Notes under the pieces: generated by a model
Seen by the model: the letters and a program-made list of their open reading frames with translations, nothing else
Told to the model about the DNA's origin: nothing
Database searches by the model: none
Made by a program: the position numbers and the translations under genes
Part shown: in pieces, positions 55,072-63,985 of the stretch
How positions within the stretch are numbered: position 1 is the first letter of the stretch
Layout of the letters: the number at the start of each line of letters is the position of its first letter
NCBI RefSeq assembly: GCF_009649955.1
Contig: NZ_CP045875.1
Location: 1,531,501-1,595,500, forward strand
Origin: Heliorestis convoluta
Lineage (GTDB): Bacteria > Bacillota > Desulfitobacteriia > Heliobacteriales > Heliobacteriaceae
Direction: 5' to 3'
Length of the DNA: 64,000 bases

Positions 55072-56030
55072 TGTCAGCAATCATAAATCGTCCTGTTATT
55101 ATTGGAACTAGAGACAGTGCCCTTGCTTTATGGCAAACAAACTGGGTCTTAGGAAGATTGAAAGAACTCTTTCCTGAGCAAGCCTTTGAAGTAAAAGCCA
55201 TTAAGACCAAAGGAGACAAAATCCTTGATGTAGCCCTGGCCAAGATTGGTGACAAAGGACTATTTACCAAGGAACTAGAAATGGCCATGCTCGAAGGTGA
55301 GATTGATATGGCTGTTCACTCCCTGAAAGATATGCCAACAACATTACCAGAAGGTCTTGTGATTGGTGCTATCTGTGAGCGGGAAGATTGCCGTGACATC
55401 TTTATTTCACCAACAGGAACTAAAATTGAAGAATTGCCCCAAGGTGCTAAAGTGGCTACATCAAGCTTGCGACGCAAATCACAGCTCTGGAAATGGAGAT
55501 CCGATCTTGAGCTTGTTGACATTAGGGGTAATCTTCAGACGCGCATGCGCAAATTAGAAGAACAAAAATTAGATGGCCTTATTCTAGCGGCGGCCGGCGT
55601 AATTCGCCTTGGCTGGGCCGATAAAATTACGCAGTATATACCAACCGATGTGATCCTTCCTGCCGTAGGACAAGGATCTATCACCATTGAAATGCGTGAG
55701 GGAGACGAAGAGATCGCTCAAGTTGTTAAACCTCTTAATCACGAAGAATCATCTCTCACCATTCGAGCTGAAAGAGCTCTTATGCGTACTCTTGAAGGTG
55801 GCTGTCAAGTTCCGATTGGAGCCCTTGGCTCTCTACAAGGCCAAGGTGATAATAGACGTCTCGTTTTAAATGGTCTCGTTGCTTCCCTAGATGGGCAAAA
55901 GATTTGCCAGGGACAAGAAGAAGGGAATGCTGATGAGCCTGAACAAATTGGTTTACGTCTGGCTGAGCGTCTGCTCCAATTGGGTGCCAGAGAGATACTA
56001 AATGAAGTGAGACAGGAGTCGAAGCAGTGA
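55071..56030 (+). CDS. hemC: Hydroxymethylbilane synthase (porphobilinogen deaminase)
   Basis: A 319-residue enzyme that links four porphobilinogens. It has GTRDSALALWQTNWV, MAVHSLKDMPT, TSSLRRKSQL and the cysteine that holds the dipyrromethane cofactor in LEGGCQVPIGA. It overlaps hemA by 1 nt and cobA-hemD by 4 nt. Confidence 0.96.
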   Translation: MSAIINRPVIIGTRDSALALWQTNWVLGRLKELFPEQAFEVKAIKTKGDKILDVALAKIGDKGLFTKELEMAMLEGEIDMAVHSLKDMPTTLPEGLVIGAICEREDCRDIFISPTGTKIEELPQGAKVATSSLRRKSQLWKWRSDLELVDIRGNLQTRMRKLEEQKLDGLILAAAGVIRLGWADKITQYIPTDVILPAVGQGSITIEMREGDEEIAQVVKPLNHEESSLTIRAERALMRTLEGGCQVPIGALGSLQGQGDNRRLVLNGLVASLDGQKICQGQEEGNADEPEQIGLRLAERLLQLGAREILNEVRQESKQ

Positions 56031-57568
56031 TGAATCCAAAAAATGTAGGTAAAGTATATCTAGTCGGCGCCGGGCCGGGAGATCCCGGACTCATCACCGT
56101 AAAAGGCTTGCAATGCATTCAAAAAGCAGAGGTTCTCGTCTATGATCGCCTTGCAGGTCATCGCTTGCTAACCTATGCAAGACCTGATGCAGAGCTGATT
56201 TTTGTTGGCAAAGGTCCCGATCTTCATGTGTACAAACAAGAAGAAATTAATGAAGTATTAAAGCAAAAAGGTCTTGAAGGGAAAATTGTAACAAGACTAA
56301 AAGGTGGAGACCCTTACGTTTTTGGACGGGGTGGGGAAGAAGCGGAAGTTTTAAAAGAAGCTGGTGTACCTTTTGAGGTTGTACCGGGCATTACTTCAGC
56401 TATTTCTGTACCTGCTTATGCAGGCATTCCTGTTACACACCGTGACTTTACTTCTAACTTTGCAGTCATTACAGGCAACGAAGATCCGAACAAAGAAGAT
56501 TCAGCCATTGACTGGGCCAAGATCAGCACTGGCATCGGTACGCTCGTCTTCCTTATGGGCATGGGCAATTTGCCAATGATCGTGAAAAAGTTAATTGAAA
56601 ACGGCAGAGATGCAGAAACACCTGTCGCTTTAATCCGTTGGGGTACTCGTCCCGAACAGAAAACGTTAACAGGCACTCTGAACAACATAGTTGAAAAAGC
56701 CACAGAAGTAAACTTCAAAAATCCTGCCATTATTATTGTGGGAGAAGTGGTGAAGCTTCGCGATACCTTAAACTGGTTTGAGAAAAAGCCTCTTTTTGGC
56801 AAGCGCGTTGTAGTAACTCGTTCCCGTCAGCAAGCTTCTGCTTTTGCGGCTAAATTAGAAGGACTCGGAGCAGAACCTTGGGAGTTCCCAACAATCGACA
56901 TACAAGATCCAGAAGATTTGGCACCACTGCAACAAGCCATTGCAAAAATCCACGAATATGAGTGGATTGTCTTTACGTCTCCCAATGGCGTACAACGGTT
57001 CTTTACTCGCTACTTTGAAGCGGGTCACGACATTCGTGATCTCTCGGGTGTTCGTCTTTGTGCCATTGGACCACAGACGAAGAAAGAACTGGCCAAATTC
57101 GGTCTCAAAGTTGACTATGTACCAGAAGAGTATAGAGCAGAAGCTATTATTGATGGCTTGAAAGATTTAGACTGGAAAGGTCGCAAAGTTCTATTGCCAA
57201 GAGCTGATATTGCTCGCAAAATTTTACCAGAAGCACTGGCCTCTTTTGGTGCAGAAGTCGATGATGTAATTACTTATAGAACGGTACGCGGTGGCGGGGA
57301 TGCCAAGCTGCTTCGTCAGATGCTGGCAGAAAAAATGATTCATGCTGTTACCTTCACCAGCTCTTCGACAGCCCGCAACTTTGTTGAAATGCTTGGTGTT
57401 GATGATCAGGAAGAGTTGAAGCAACTATTAGAAGGTGTTACTCTTGCTTCGATTGGACCTGTCACTTCCGGAACGATGGTGGAGCTCGGTCTTACTGTAG
57501 ATATTGAAGCAACAGAATATACCATTCCAGGACTGACAGATGCACTGTTAAAGCACTGGGGTTTATAA
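56027..57568 (+). CDS. cobA-hemD: Uroporphyrinogen-III C-methyltransferase / uroporphyrinogen-III synthase fusion
   Basis: A 513-residue fusion. Residues 1-245 are CobA/SUMT: VYLVGAGPGDPGLITVKG, TRLKGGDPYVFGRGGEEA and PGITSAISVPAYAGIPVTHR. Residues about 255-510 are HemD: VVVTRSRQQASAFAAKLEGLGA with the C-terminal TFTSSSTARNF. One polypeptide therefore makes uro'gen III and methylates it to precorrin-2. Start GTG 56027 or ATG 56030. Confidence 0.95.
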   Translation: MMNPKNVGKVYLVGAGPGDPGLITVKGLQCIQKAEVLVYDRLAGHRLLTYARPDAELIFVGKGPDLHVYKQEEINEVLKQKGLEGKIVTRLKGGDPYVFGRGGEEAEVLKEAGVPFEVVPGITSAISVPAYAGIPVTHRDFTSNFAVITGNEDPNKEDSAIDWAKISTGIGTLVFLMGMGNLPMIVKKLIENGRDAETPVALIRWGTRPEQKTLTGTLNNIVEKATEVNFKNPAIIIVGEVVKLRDTLNWFEKKPLFGKRVVVTRSRQQASAFAAKLEGLGAEPWEFPTIDIQDPEDLAPLQQAIAKIHEYEWIVFTSPNGVQRFFTRYFEAGHDIRDLSGVRLCAIGPQTKKELAKFGLKVDYVPEEYRAEAIIDGLKDLDWKGRKVLLPRADIARKILPEALASFGAEVDDVITYRTVRGGGDAKLLRQMLAEKMIHAVTFTSSSTARNFVEMLGVDDQEELKQLLEGVTLASIGPVTSGTMVELGLTVDIEATEYTIPGLTDALLKHWGL

Positions 57569-57600
57569 GAGACTTCCTAAAAAACATTGCAATATAGAGG

Positions 57601-57634
57601 AGCCCGCTGGGAAAAAAATGAAGCCTGGCGGGCT
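57601..57634 (+). promoter_or_regulatory. Hairpin upstream of ahbC
   Basis: AGCCCGCTGGG (57601-57611) pairs with CCTGGCGGGCT (57624-57634), giving 11 pairs including two G-T pairs. There is no T-run. The loop contains an ATG (57618) that would lengthen AhbC, which argues for the later start. It could set the ratio of ahbC to upstream translation. Confidence 0.5.
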
Positions 57635-57656
57635 TATCAAGGAAAGGAAGAACGAT

Positions 57657-58835
57657 ATGATCGGCGTAACAAAACTACTTTGTGATTCAGAAAACTTTGG
57701 TGATCGACTCCGTTATGCCCACGGTTCCCAAGGACAGAAGCACGGTGCCGTTGCAGGATATGGGCCTGTTGTGGCTTGGAACGTTTCTAGAACTTGTAAC
57801 CTAAACTGCATTCATTGTTACTCTGACTCAGAAGATAAAGACTACCCCAATGAGTTAACGACAGAAGAAGCGAAAAAATTTATTGATGATCTGGCTGACT
57901 TTAATGTACCTGTTTTGCTTCTTTCTGGCGGCGAACCTTTGATGCGTCCCGATATATTTGACTTGGTCGCCTATGCGACAGAACATAAAATCCGCGTAAC
58001 TTTCTCCACCAATGGAACCTTGATTACGCCCGATGTTGCCAAAGAAATTAAAAAGTTTGGCGTAGGCTATGTTGGAATCAGCCTTGATGGCATTGGCGAA
58101 AACAATGACCGTTTCCGTGGAAAAAAAGGCGCTTTCAATGAAGCTTTAGAAGGCATCCGCAATTGCCTAGCCATCGATCAGCGTGTTGGCTTACGTTTTA
58201 CGATTAATCGTCATAACTTTAACCAGCTAGAAGATATTTTCAGACTGATTGAAGAAGAAAAAATTCCTCGCGTCTGCTTCTACCACTTGGTCTACTCCGG
58301 TCGCGGTGGCAGCATGATGGAAGAAGATATTACCCATGAAGAATCAAGACAAGCCATGGATCTGATCATGGACAAAGTCTTAGAATTTCAGCGCAAGAAC
58401 TTTGATTGTGAAATTCTTACCGTCGACAACCATGCCGATATCGTCTATCTCTACCTACAAATGCTGAAAAAAGATCCAGAGAGAGCTGAAAAGGTCTGGA
58501 AGCTTATGCAGTTCAACGGTGGCAATCGCACAGGCATCGCTTTTGCTAACGTAGATTCCCAAGGCTTTGTGCACCCTGATCAGTTCACACAAAACCATAC
58601 TTTTGGCAACGTAAAAGAAAGACCTTTTGGCGAGATCTGGACAGATACTAGTAAGAGTGAGATTCTAGCGGGACTGAAAGATCGCAAGCCCTTGCTCAAA
58701 GGTCGTTGTAGCCAGTGTAAGTGGCTGAATGTTTGTAACGGTAACTTCCGAGCTCGTGCAGAAGCTGTGACTGGAGACTTCTGGGAATCCGATCCAGCTT
58801 GCTACCTCACCGATGAGGAAATTGGTTTAAAATAA
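57657..58835 (+). CDS. ahbC: Didecarboxysiroheme deacetylase AhbC (NirJ-type radical SAM)
   Basis: A 392-residue radical SAM enzyme. The cluster motif is CNLNCIHCYS (Cx3Cx2C, about 43-50), then LLSGGEPLMRPDIF. A C-terminal SPASM-type cysteine set CSQCKWLNVCNGNFRARAE (about 355-373) is present. It removes acetate side chains from 12,18-didecarboxysiroheme to give iron-coproporphyrin III. It resembles AhbD at 59882, but length and position beside cobA-hemD favour AhbC. The start follows GGAAAGGAAG. Confidence 0.85.
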   Translation: MIGVTKLLCDSENFGDRLRYAHGSQGQKHGAVAGYGPVVAWNVSRTCNLNCIHCYSDSEDKDYPNELTTEEAKKFIDDLADFNVPVLLLSGGEPLMRPDIFDLVAYATEHKIRVTFSTNGTLITPDVAKEIKKFGVGYVGISLDGIGENNDRFRGKKGAFNEALEGIRNCLAIDQRVGLRFTINRHNFNQLEDIFRLIEEEKIPRVCFYHLVYSGRGGSMMEEDITHEESRQAMDLIMDKVLEFQRKNFDCEILTVDNHADIVYLYLQMLKKDPERAEKVWKLMQFNGGNRTGIAFANVDSQGFVHPDQFTQNHTFGNVKERPFGEIWTDTSKSEILAGLKDRKPLLKGRCSQCKWLNVCNGNFRARAEAVTGDFWESDPACYLTDEEIGLK

Positions 58836-58867
58836 AACCTTCAGATTTCTTTGGAGGCGTAAAGACG

Positions 58868-59863
58868 ATGAAAGATATCTATCCTGGCTTTCCAGTCCAA
58901 CGGCTTCGTCGCTTGCGAGAGAATGCTGTACTGAGACAGATGGTTCGAGAGAACCATCTGTCTCCAGAGGATTTAATTTATCCTTTGTTTGTTATACCAG
59001 GGGAAAACCGAAGCAATCCCATTTCATCGATGCCTGGTGTTAGCCAGCTTACCATTGATCTTCTTGTTAAAGAAGCCATCGATGCTTACCAAGTTGGTGT
59101 CAAAGCGGTAGAAATCTTTGGTATACCGCCAGAAAAAGATGAAATTGCTTCTGGTGCTTACGATCCCAACGGCATTGTCCAAGAAGCCGTTCGTGCTTTG
59201 AAAAAAGCTTGCCCTGACTTGTATGTCATTACAGACGTATGTCTTTGTCAATTTACCAACCACGGTCACTGCGGAATTGTAGAAGAAGGCAAAATCTTAA
59301 ATGATCCTTCTCTTGATTACTTAGCTCGTACAGCGCTGTCTCATGCCCAAGCAGGTGCTGATATGGTTGCGCCTTCTGACATGATGGATGGACGGGTCGC
59401 AGCAATTCGTAAAGCCCTTGATGAAAATGGTTTTGACCATATTCCCATTATGTCCTATTCAGCCAAATATGCTTCTAGCTTTTATGGACCTTTCCGAGAA
59501 GCGGCAGAGTCGGCACCGCAATGGGGTGACCGTCGAACTTATCAGATGGATGCATCCAACAGCGAAGAAGCCCTTCGAGAAACAGCTTTAGATATTCAAG
59601 AAGGTGCTGACATTGTTATGGTGAAGCCTGGTATGGCTTACATGGATATTGTTCGCAGATTAAAAGATACCTTTGGTTTACCTGTTGCTGTCTACAATGT
59701 ATCAGGTGAGTATGCCATGGTAAAAGCGGCTGCAGAAAAAGGCTGGATCCATGAAAAAAGGATTGTTTTGGAGCTACTACTTAGCTTTAAACGGGCTGGT
59801 GCAGATCTTATTATCACCTATCATGCCAAAGATGCAGTACGCTGGATGAAAGAACAGGCCTAG
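58868..59863 (+). CDS. hemB: Porphobilinogen synthase (delta-aminolevulinate dehydratase)
   Basis: A 331-residue TIM barrel. The zinc cysteines are in DVCLCQFTNHGHCGI (about 121-135), and the Schiff-base lysines are in SYSAKYASSFYGPFR and VMVKPGMAY. It condenses two ALA molecules. The zinc-type active site is evident. It starts after a GGAGG site. Confidence 0.96.
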   Translation: MKDIYPGFPVQRLRRLRENAVLRQMVRENHLSPEDLIYPLFVIPGENRSNPISSMPGVSQLTIDLLVKEAIDAYQVGVKAVEIFGIPPEKDEIASGAYDPNGIVQEAVRALKKACPDLYVITDVCLCQFTNHGHCGIVEEGKILNDPSLDYLARTALSHAQAGADMVAPSDMMDGRVAAIRKALDENGFDHIPIMSYSAKYASSFYGPFREAAESAPQWGDRRTYQMDASNSEEALRETALDIQEGADIVMVKPGMAYMDIVRRLKDTFGLPVAVYNVSGEYAMVKAAAEKGWIHEKRIVLELLLSFKRAGADLIITYHAKDAVRWMKEQA

Positions 59864-59881
59864 AAAGGAAGGAACAGAGCA

Positions 59882-60877
59882 ATGATTATTTCTTGGAATA
59901 CTACCAATGATTGTAATATGTATTGTGATCACTGCTATCGCGATGCTGGGGTAAAAGCGGATGAGGAGCTGTCCACCCAGGAAGGAAAAAATCTAATTGA
60001 TGAGATTGCCAAAGCAGGCTTTAAGATTATGATCTTTTCCGGTGGAGAGCCTCTAATGCGTCCTGATATAGTTGAACTGGTAGCATATGCCACCTCAAAA
60101 GGCCTACGCTCTGTCTTTGGCACCAATGGCACCTACATTGATCTTGATATGGCCAAAGCACTTAAAGAAGCAGGCGCCATGGGTATGGGTATTTCCTTAG
60201 ACTCCCTAGACAAGGAAAAGCATGATCGTCTACGCAAATACGACAATGCTTGGGATGAAGCTGTACGAGGCATGGAAAACTGCCGTGCTGTAGGACTTCC
60301 CTTTCAGATTCATACAACTGTTATGGACTGGAACCGTCATGAGGTGAGTGCCCTCACAGACTTTGCTGTTGAGATGGGAGCAGTCGGTCACCATACCTTC
60401 TTCCTCGTACCAACGGGACGAGCAGTATCGATTGAAGAAGAATCTCTTCGCGCGGAAGAATATGAGCAGATTCTGACTGAAATTATGGAAAAGCAAAAAA
60501 CTGTCGACATTGAGTTAAAGCCGACTTGTGCCCCTCAGTTTATGCGTATTGCTAAAGAAATGGGTCTGAATCTTCGCTACGGTCGGGGTTGCTTAGCAGG
60601 CACACATTACTGCATTATCTCTCCTGTTGGTGTCGTACAACCTTGCGCCTACTTAAACATATCAGCTGGCAATGTAAGAGAAAAGCCCTTCTCCGAGATC
60701 TGGACCGATGCACCTATCTTTAAAGAGCTGCGCACTCTAGATTACAAAGGTGGCTGCGCGAGTTGTAAGTACAAAGTCGCTTGCGGTGGTTGTAGAGCTC
60801 GTGCTTACTACTATCATGACCAAGATTTTATGGCTGAAGAGCCATGGTGCCTCTATCACGGTCGAAAGGGGTATTAA
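59882..60877 (+). CDS. ahbD: Iron-coproporphyrin oxidative decarboxylase AhbD (radical SAM)
   Basis: A 331-residue radical SAM enzyme. TTNDCNMYCDHCYRD holds the cluster motif at residue 10-18, with MIFSGGEPLMRPDI. A C-terminal cysteine set (CASCKYKVACGGCRARAYYYHDQDFMAEEPWC) binds an auxiliary cluster. It converts the two propionates to vinyls, giving heme b, the last step of the siroheme-derived route. It has the short N-terminus typical of AhbD/NirJ1 compared with AhbC. Confidence 0.85.
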   Translation: MIISWNTTNDCNMYCDHCYRDAGVKADEELSTQEGKNLIDEIAKAGFKIMIFSGGEPLMRPDIVELVAYATSKGLRSVFGTNGTYIDLDMAKALKEAGAMGMGISLDSLDKEKHDRLRKYDNAWDEAVRGMENCRAVGLPFQIHTTVMDWNRHEVSALTDFAVEMGAVGHHTFFLVPTGRAVSIEEESLRAEEYEQILTEIMEKQKTVDIELKPTCAPQFMRIAKEMGLNLRYGRGCLAGTHYCIISPVGVVQPCAYLNISAGNVREKPFSEIWTDAPIFKELRTLDYKGGCASCKYKVACGGCRARAYYYHDQDFMAEEPWCLYHGRKGY

Positions 60878-60880
60878 GCC

Positions 60881-61342
60881 ATGAGACTGGACGAGTTAGA
60901 TCGCCAAATCTTAAATATCGTTCAATATTCTTTTCCTGTAGCAGCAGAGCCATATAAAGCTCTAGCAGAACAAGTGGGTTCAACAGAAGAAGAGATCATG
61001 AGCCGGCTAAAAAAACTCAAAGAAGATGGCGCCATTCGTCGGATCGGTGGTATCTTTGATTCTCGCAAGCTTGGTTACAAGTCATCGCTTTGTGCCATGA
61101 AAGTTCCTGTAGAAAAACTCCAAGAAGCAGAAGAGATTATCAATGCTTATCCTGGAGTGACTCATAATTACTTGCGTGAGCATGAATACAATATGTGGTT
61201 TACATTAATCTCACCTTCAGAAGAAGCGATGGAAGCGACTCTAGAAGAGATGAGAGAAAAAAGTGGCTGCGAGATCCGGAATCTCCCTGCAGTTCGTTTC
61301 TTTAAGATTAAAGTTGACTTTAAGCTTACCGACAACAAATAA
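60881..61342 (+). CDS. ahbA: Siroheme decarboxylase subunit (AhbA/NirD-type)
   Basis: A 153-residue Lrp/AsnC-fold protein: a winged helix at the N-terminus (LDELDRQILNIVQYSFPV, EEIMSRLKKLKEDGAIRRIGGI) and a RAM-like ferredoxin fold after it. Together with the next gene it forms the siroheme decarboxylase of the Ahb pathway rather than a DNA-binding regulator. It starts 3 nt after ahbD. Which of the two subunits is A and which is B is by order only. Confidence 0.82.
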   Translation: MRLDELDRQILNIVQYSFPVAAEPYKALAEQVGSTEEEIMSRLKKLKEDGAIRRIGGIFDSRKLGYKSSLCAMKVPVEKLQEAEEIINAYPGVTHNYLREHEYNMWFTLISPSEEAMEATLEEMREKSGCEIRNLPAVRFFKIKVDFKLTDNK

Positions 61343-61388
61343 AGCTTGGCTCCTTAGAACATATAGATCAATCATGAAGGAATGAGTG

Positions 61389-61871
61389 ATGATCATGATC
61401 ACAGAATTAGATAAGAAGCTAATTCGTTTTTTACAAGACGACTTGCCGATCACTTCAAGACCTTTTACAGCCATTGCCCAAGAACTGGATATCACAGAAG
61501 AGGAAGTTTTGGCTCGAATTGAAAAATACTTGGAAGAGGGATCGATGCGTCGCTTTGGTGTCGCTTTAAGACACCGCGAAGTCGGCTTTACAGCCAACGG
61601 CATGGGATGCTGGGATGTACCTGAAGAGCGAGCTGAAGAAGTTGGAAAAATTATGGCTACCTTCCCTGACGTTTCTCACTGCTATCAGAGACCCCGCTTT
61701 GAAGGATGGCCTTACAGCCACTTTACAATGTTGCATGGGCAAACAAGAGAAGATTGCGAAGCTGTAGCCAAGCGCATCTCGGAAGCAACAGGCATCACCA
61801 ACTATAGACTCCTTTTTTCTACAGCAGAGCTGAAGAAAACCAGCATGCGTTACTTTATGGAAGAAAAGTAA
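61389..61871 (+). CDS. ahbB: Siroheme decarboxylase subunit (AhbB/NirL-type)
   Basis: A 160-residue paralogue of the previous gene with [38 protein letters not shown] and the conserved [21 protein letters not shown] segment, whose histidines are thought to contact siroheme. ATG 61389 or 61395 are both possible. It forms a heterodimer with the 60881 product in known systems. Confidence 0.82.
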   Translation: MIMITELDKKLIRFLQDDLPITSRPFTAIAQELDITEEEVLARIEKYLEEGSMRRFGVALRHREVGFTANGMGCWDVPEERAEEVGKIMATFPDVSHCYQRPRFEGWPYSHFTMLHGQTREDCEAVAKRISEATGITNYRLLFSTAELKKTSMRYFMEEK

Positions 61872-61885
61872 GGAGGTTACTCGGT

Positions 61886-63196
61886 TTGCATAAAGGATAC
61901 CAACGTTCTGAAGCTCTTTTTGCTGAAGCAAAACAACTGATTCCGGGTGGCGTGAACAGTCCTGTTCGTGCTTTTAAAGCAGTTGGTGCCAACCCTGTTT
62001 TTATTGATAGAGCAGAAGGACCTTATCTCTATGATGTTGATGGCAATCGTTATATTGATTACGTCTTATCATGGGGACCTATGATTGCCGGTCATGCCAA
62101 CGAAGAAGTTTCTGCAGCTTTGAAAGAAGCCATCGATCGCGGTACATCCTATGGTGCCCCCACAGAACTAGAGACTCGTCTGGCCCAGCTTCTTCTCGAT
62201 GCTTTCCCCGCCATGGACATGGTTAGGATGGTGAACTCAGGCACTGAGGCAACGATGAGCGCCCTTCGTCTGGCTCGAGGTTATACCGGTCGCAACAAAA
62301 TTGTGAAATTTGAAGGTTGCTACCATGGTCACGCTGATAGCCTCTTGATTAAAGCAGGCTCTGGTGCTTTGACCCTCGGTGTACCGACAAGTCCTGGTGT
62401 TCCAAGCAATATCGCCAACAACACAATTACAGCACCCTACAATGATCTAGAGACCATGAAAAAAATCTTCGAAGAAGCTGGCGATGATATTGCAGCTTTG
62501 ATCATTGAAGGTGTACCTGGTAATATGGGTTGTATTCCGCCGAAAGAAGGATATTTGCAAGGTCTTCGTGATTTAACCCGTCAATATGGTGCCTTACTAA
62601 TCATGGATGAAGTGATGAGTGGCTTCCGTGTTGCTTATGGCGGTGCGCAGGTTCTATACGATATTGAACCAGATATCACTTGCCTTGGTAAGATCATTGG
62701 CGGAGGCTTGCCTGTGGGTGCCTACGGTGGAAAAAAAGAAATTATGGAAATGATTGCACCAGCAGGTCCAATCTATCAGGCAGGAACACTTTCAGGCAAT
62801 CCTTTGGCTATGACAGCAGGGATTGCTATGCTAGAAATCCTGAAGCGCCCGGGCACTTATGAAACGCTAGCAGAGAAAACGCGCTATGTAGCGGAAGGAA
62901 TTGCAGCGGCTGCAAAAGATGCAGGCGTGCCCCTTTATAGCACTCGGGTAGGCTCTATGTTTTCTGGATTTATTACGACAGAAACAGTAGAAGACTTTGC
63001 ATCTGCATGCACCTCTGATACAGAAGCTTTTGGAGCATACTTCAGAGCGATGTTAGAAGAAGGCGTCTATCTCGCTTGTTCCCAATTTGAAGCCGGCTTT
63101 ATGTCCTTAGCACACAGCCAAGAAGATCTAGACTTTACGATTGCTGCTGCTCAGAAAGCTTTCCGCAAGGTAGCTGAAAGAAATGGTGGGAAATAA
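61886..63196 (+). CDS. hemL: Glutamate-1-semialdehyde 2,1-aminomutase
   Basis: A 436-residue PLP enzyme that isomerises GSA to 5-aminolevulinate. It has [60 protein letters not shown], and the lysine in [17 protein letters not shown]. The start is TTG behind AAGGAGG. With hemA and hemB it completes the C5 route in one operon. Confidence 0.96.
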   Translation: MHKGYQRSEALFAEAKQLIPGGVNSPVRAFKAVGANPVFIDRAEGPYLYDVDGNRYIDYVLSWGPMIAGHANEEVSAALKEAIDRGTSYGAPTELETRLAQLLLDAFPAMDMVRMVNSGTEATMSALRLARGYTGRNKIVKFEGCYHGHADSLLIKAGSGALTLGVPTSPGVPSNIANNTITAPYNDLETMKKIFEEAGDDIAALIIEGVPGNMGCIPPKEGYLQGLRDLTRQYGALLIMDEVMSGFRVAYGGAQVLYDIEPDITCLGKIIGGGLPVGAYGGKKEIMEMIAPAGPIYQAGTLSGNPLAMTAGIAMLEILKRPGTYETLAEKTRYVAEGIAAAAKDAGVPLYSTRVGSMFSGFITTETVEDFASACTSDTEAFGAYFRAMLEEGVYLACSQFEAGFMSLAHSQEDLDFTIAAAQKAFRKVAERNGGK

Positions 63197-63199
63197 AGG

Positions 63200-63457
63200 G
63201 TGGATCGAAAGAAGATAGGTCGCCTGCTTACTTTGGTCTTTGTTTTTGCATTTGCTGCTGTGTTCTATTTTGCTTTTCTACAAGAAAGGAATCCACACGG
63301 CAACTTGGAAAAATGGGAAGTAGAACATGGTGATGTTGTACTCAATAATCAGAATCCTGAACGATTTTGCTATCAGTGTCACGTTGGAAGGGCTTCCTAT
63401 TGTAACCAATGTCATGATGCGAATAACATTCAACTAGAGATACCTCTTCCTGAGTAG
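63200..63457 (+). CDS. Small membrane-anchored diheme cytochrome c
   Basis: An 85-residue protein: a single N-terminal membrane helix (about 7-28) followed by a short outer domain with two heme c motifs, CYQCH and CNQCH, only about 10 residues apart. Its size and layout recall the N-terminal part of NapC/NrfH-type quinol dehydrogenases. It starts with GTG 3 nt after hemL, so it is made together with heme, and ResB/CcsA in the same cluster would attach the heme. The exact electron partner is unknown. Confidence 0.75.
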   Translation: MDRKKIGRLLTLVFVFAFAAVFYFAFLQERNPHGNLEKWEVEHGDVVLNNQNPERFCYQCHVGRASYCNQCHDANNIQLEIPLPE

Positions 63458-63466
63458 GTGGTCTTA

Positions 63467-63505
63467 GATAACTCCGCAGATAACCGATCTGCGGAGTTAT
63501 CTTTT
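63467..63505 (+). terminator. Strong Rho-independent terminator of the heme operon
   Basis: A perfect 15-bp stem (63467-63481/63487-63501), GATAACTCCGCAGAT with its complement, followed by TTTT. A second A/T-rich hairpin follows at 63506-63530. Confidence 0.93.
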
Positions 63506-63606
63506 CATAGAAAAAATCTTTTTTCTATGAAAGGATTTTTTAACTTTGCATAGAATAGCTAGTGATAATACAAATGCAATTGATAATTGAAAAACTGTCA
63601 AATCCG

Positions 63607-63948
63607 ATGCGGGGAAAGAGTACTGAGATACTGTTGCAGTTGATAGAGAGCCACTCTAGGCTGAAAGGTGGCACTGTCAGATCTCTTAGGGAAAATCATC
63701 CCCAAGGTGCAGGCTGAAAGCAAAGGCAAGTAAGCTGAGCCGGTAAGGTCACCGTTAGCAGACCGGGGCGAGTATTGTCTCGCCTTTCCAGGGAGATCTT
63801 TCTCTTCTATTATTAGGGTAGGAACCTGATAAGGGCTTGGAGCAGGATTTATAACGAATCTAGGCCTCCTGCCAAAAGGAAGATTTCCAAACAAGGGTGG
63901 TACCGCGAAAGTAAACCTTCGCCTCTTGAAAGAGGTGAAGGTTTTTTT
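63607..63948 (+). promoter_or_regulatory. T-box leader before the ilvB-like gene
   Basis: The T-box core AGGGTGGTACCGCG is at 63894-63907. It is followed by a 14-bp terminator stem (63913-63926/63931-63944) with a T-run. The 5' part has the stem I signature GGGGAAAGAGTACTGAG, AGAGAGCC and closing AAAATCATCCCC (63611-63703). An uncharged tRNA binding here allows read-through. Possible specifier triplets just before the closing helix are ATC, CTC or GTC (around 63676-63686). All encode branched-chain amino acids, but which one is read cannot be fixed by eye. Confidence 0.92.
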
Positions 63949-63985
63949 AATTTCAAAAAAACATAAATAAAACGAGGTGTCAGGT

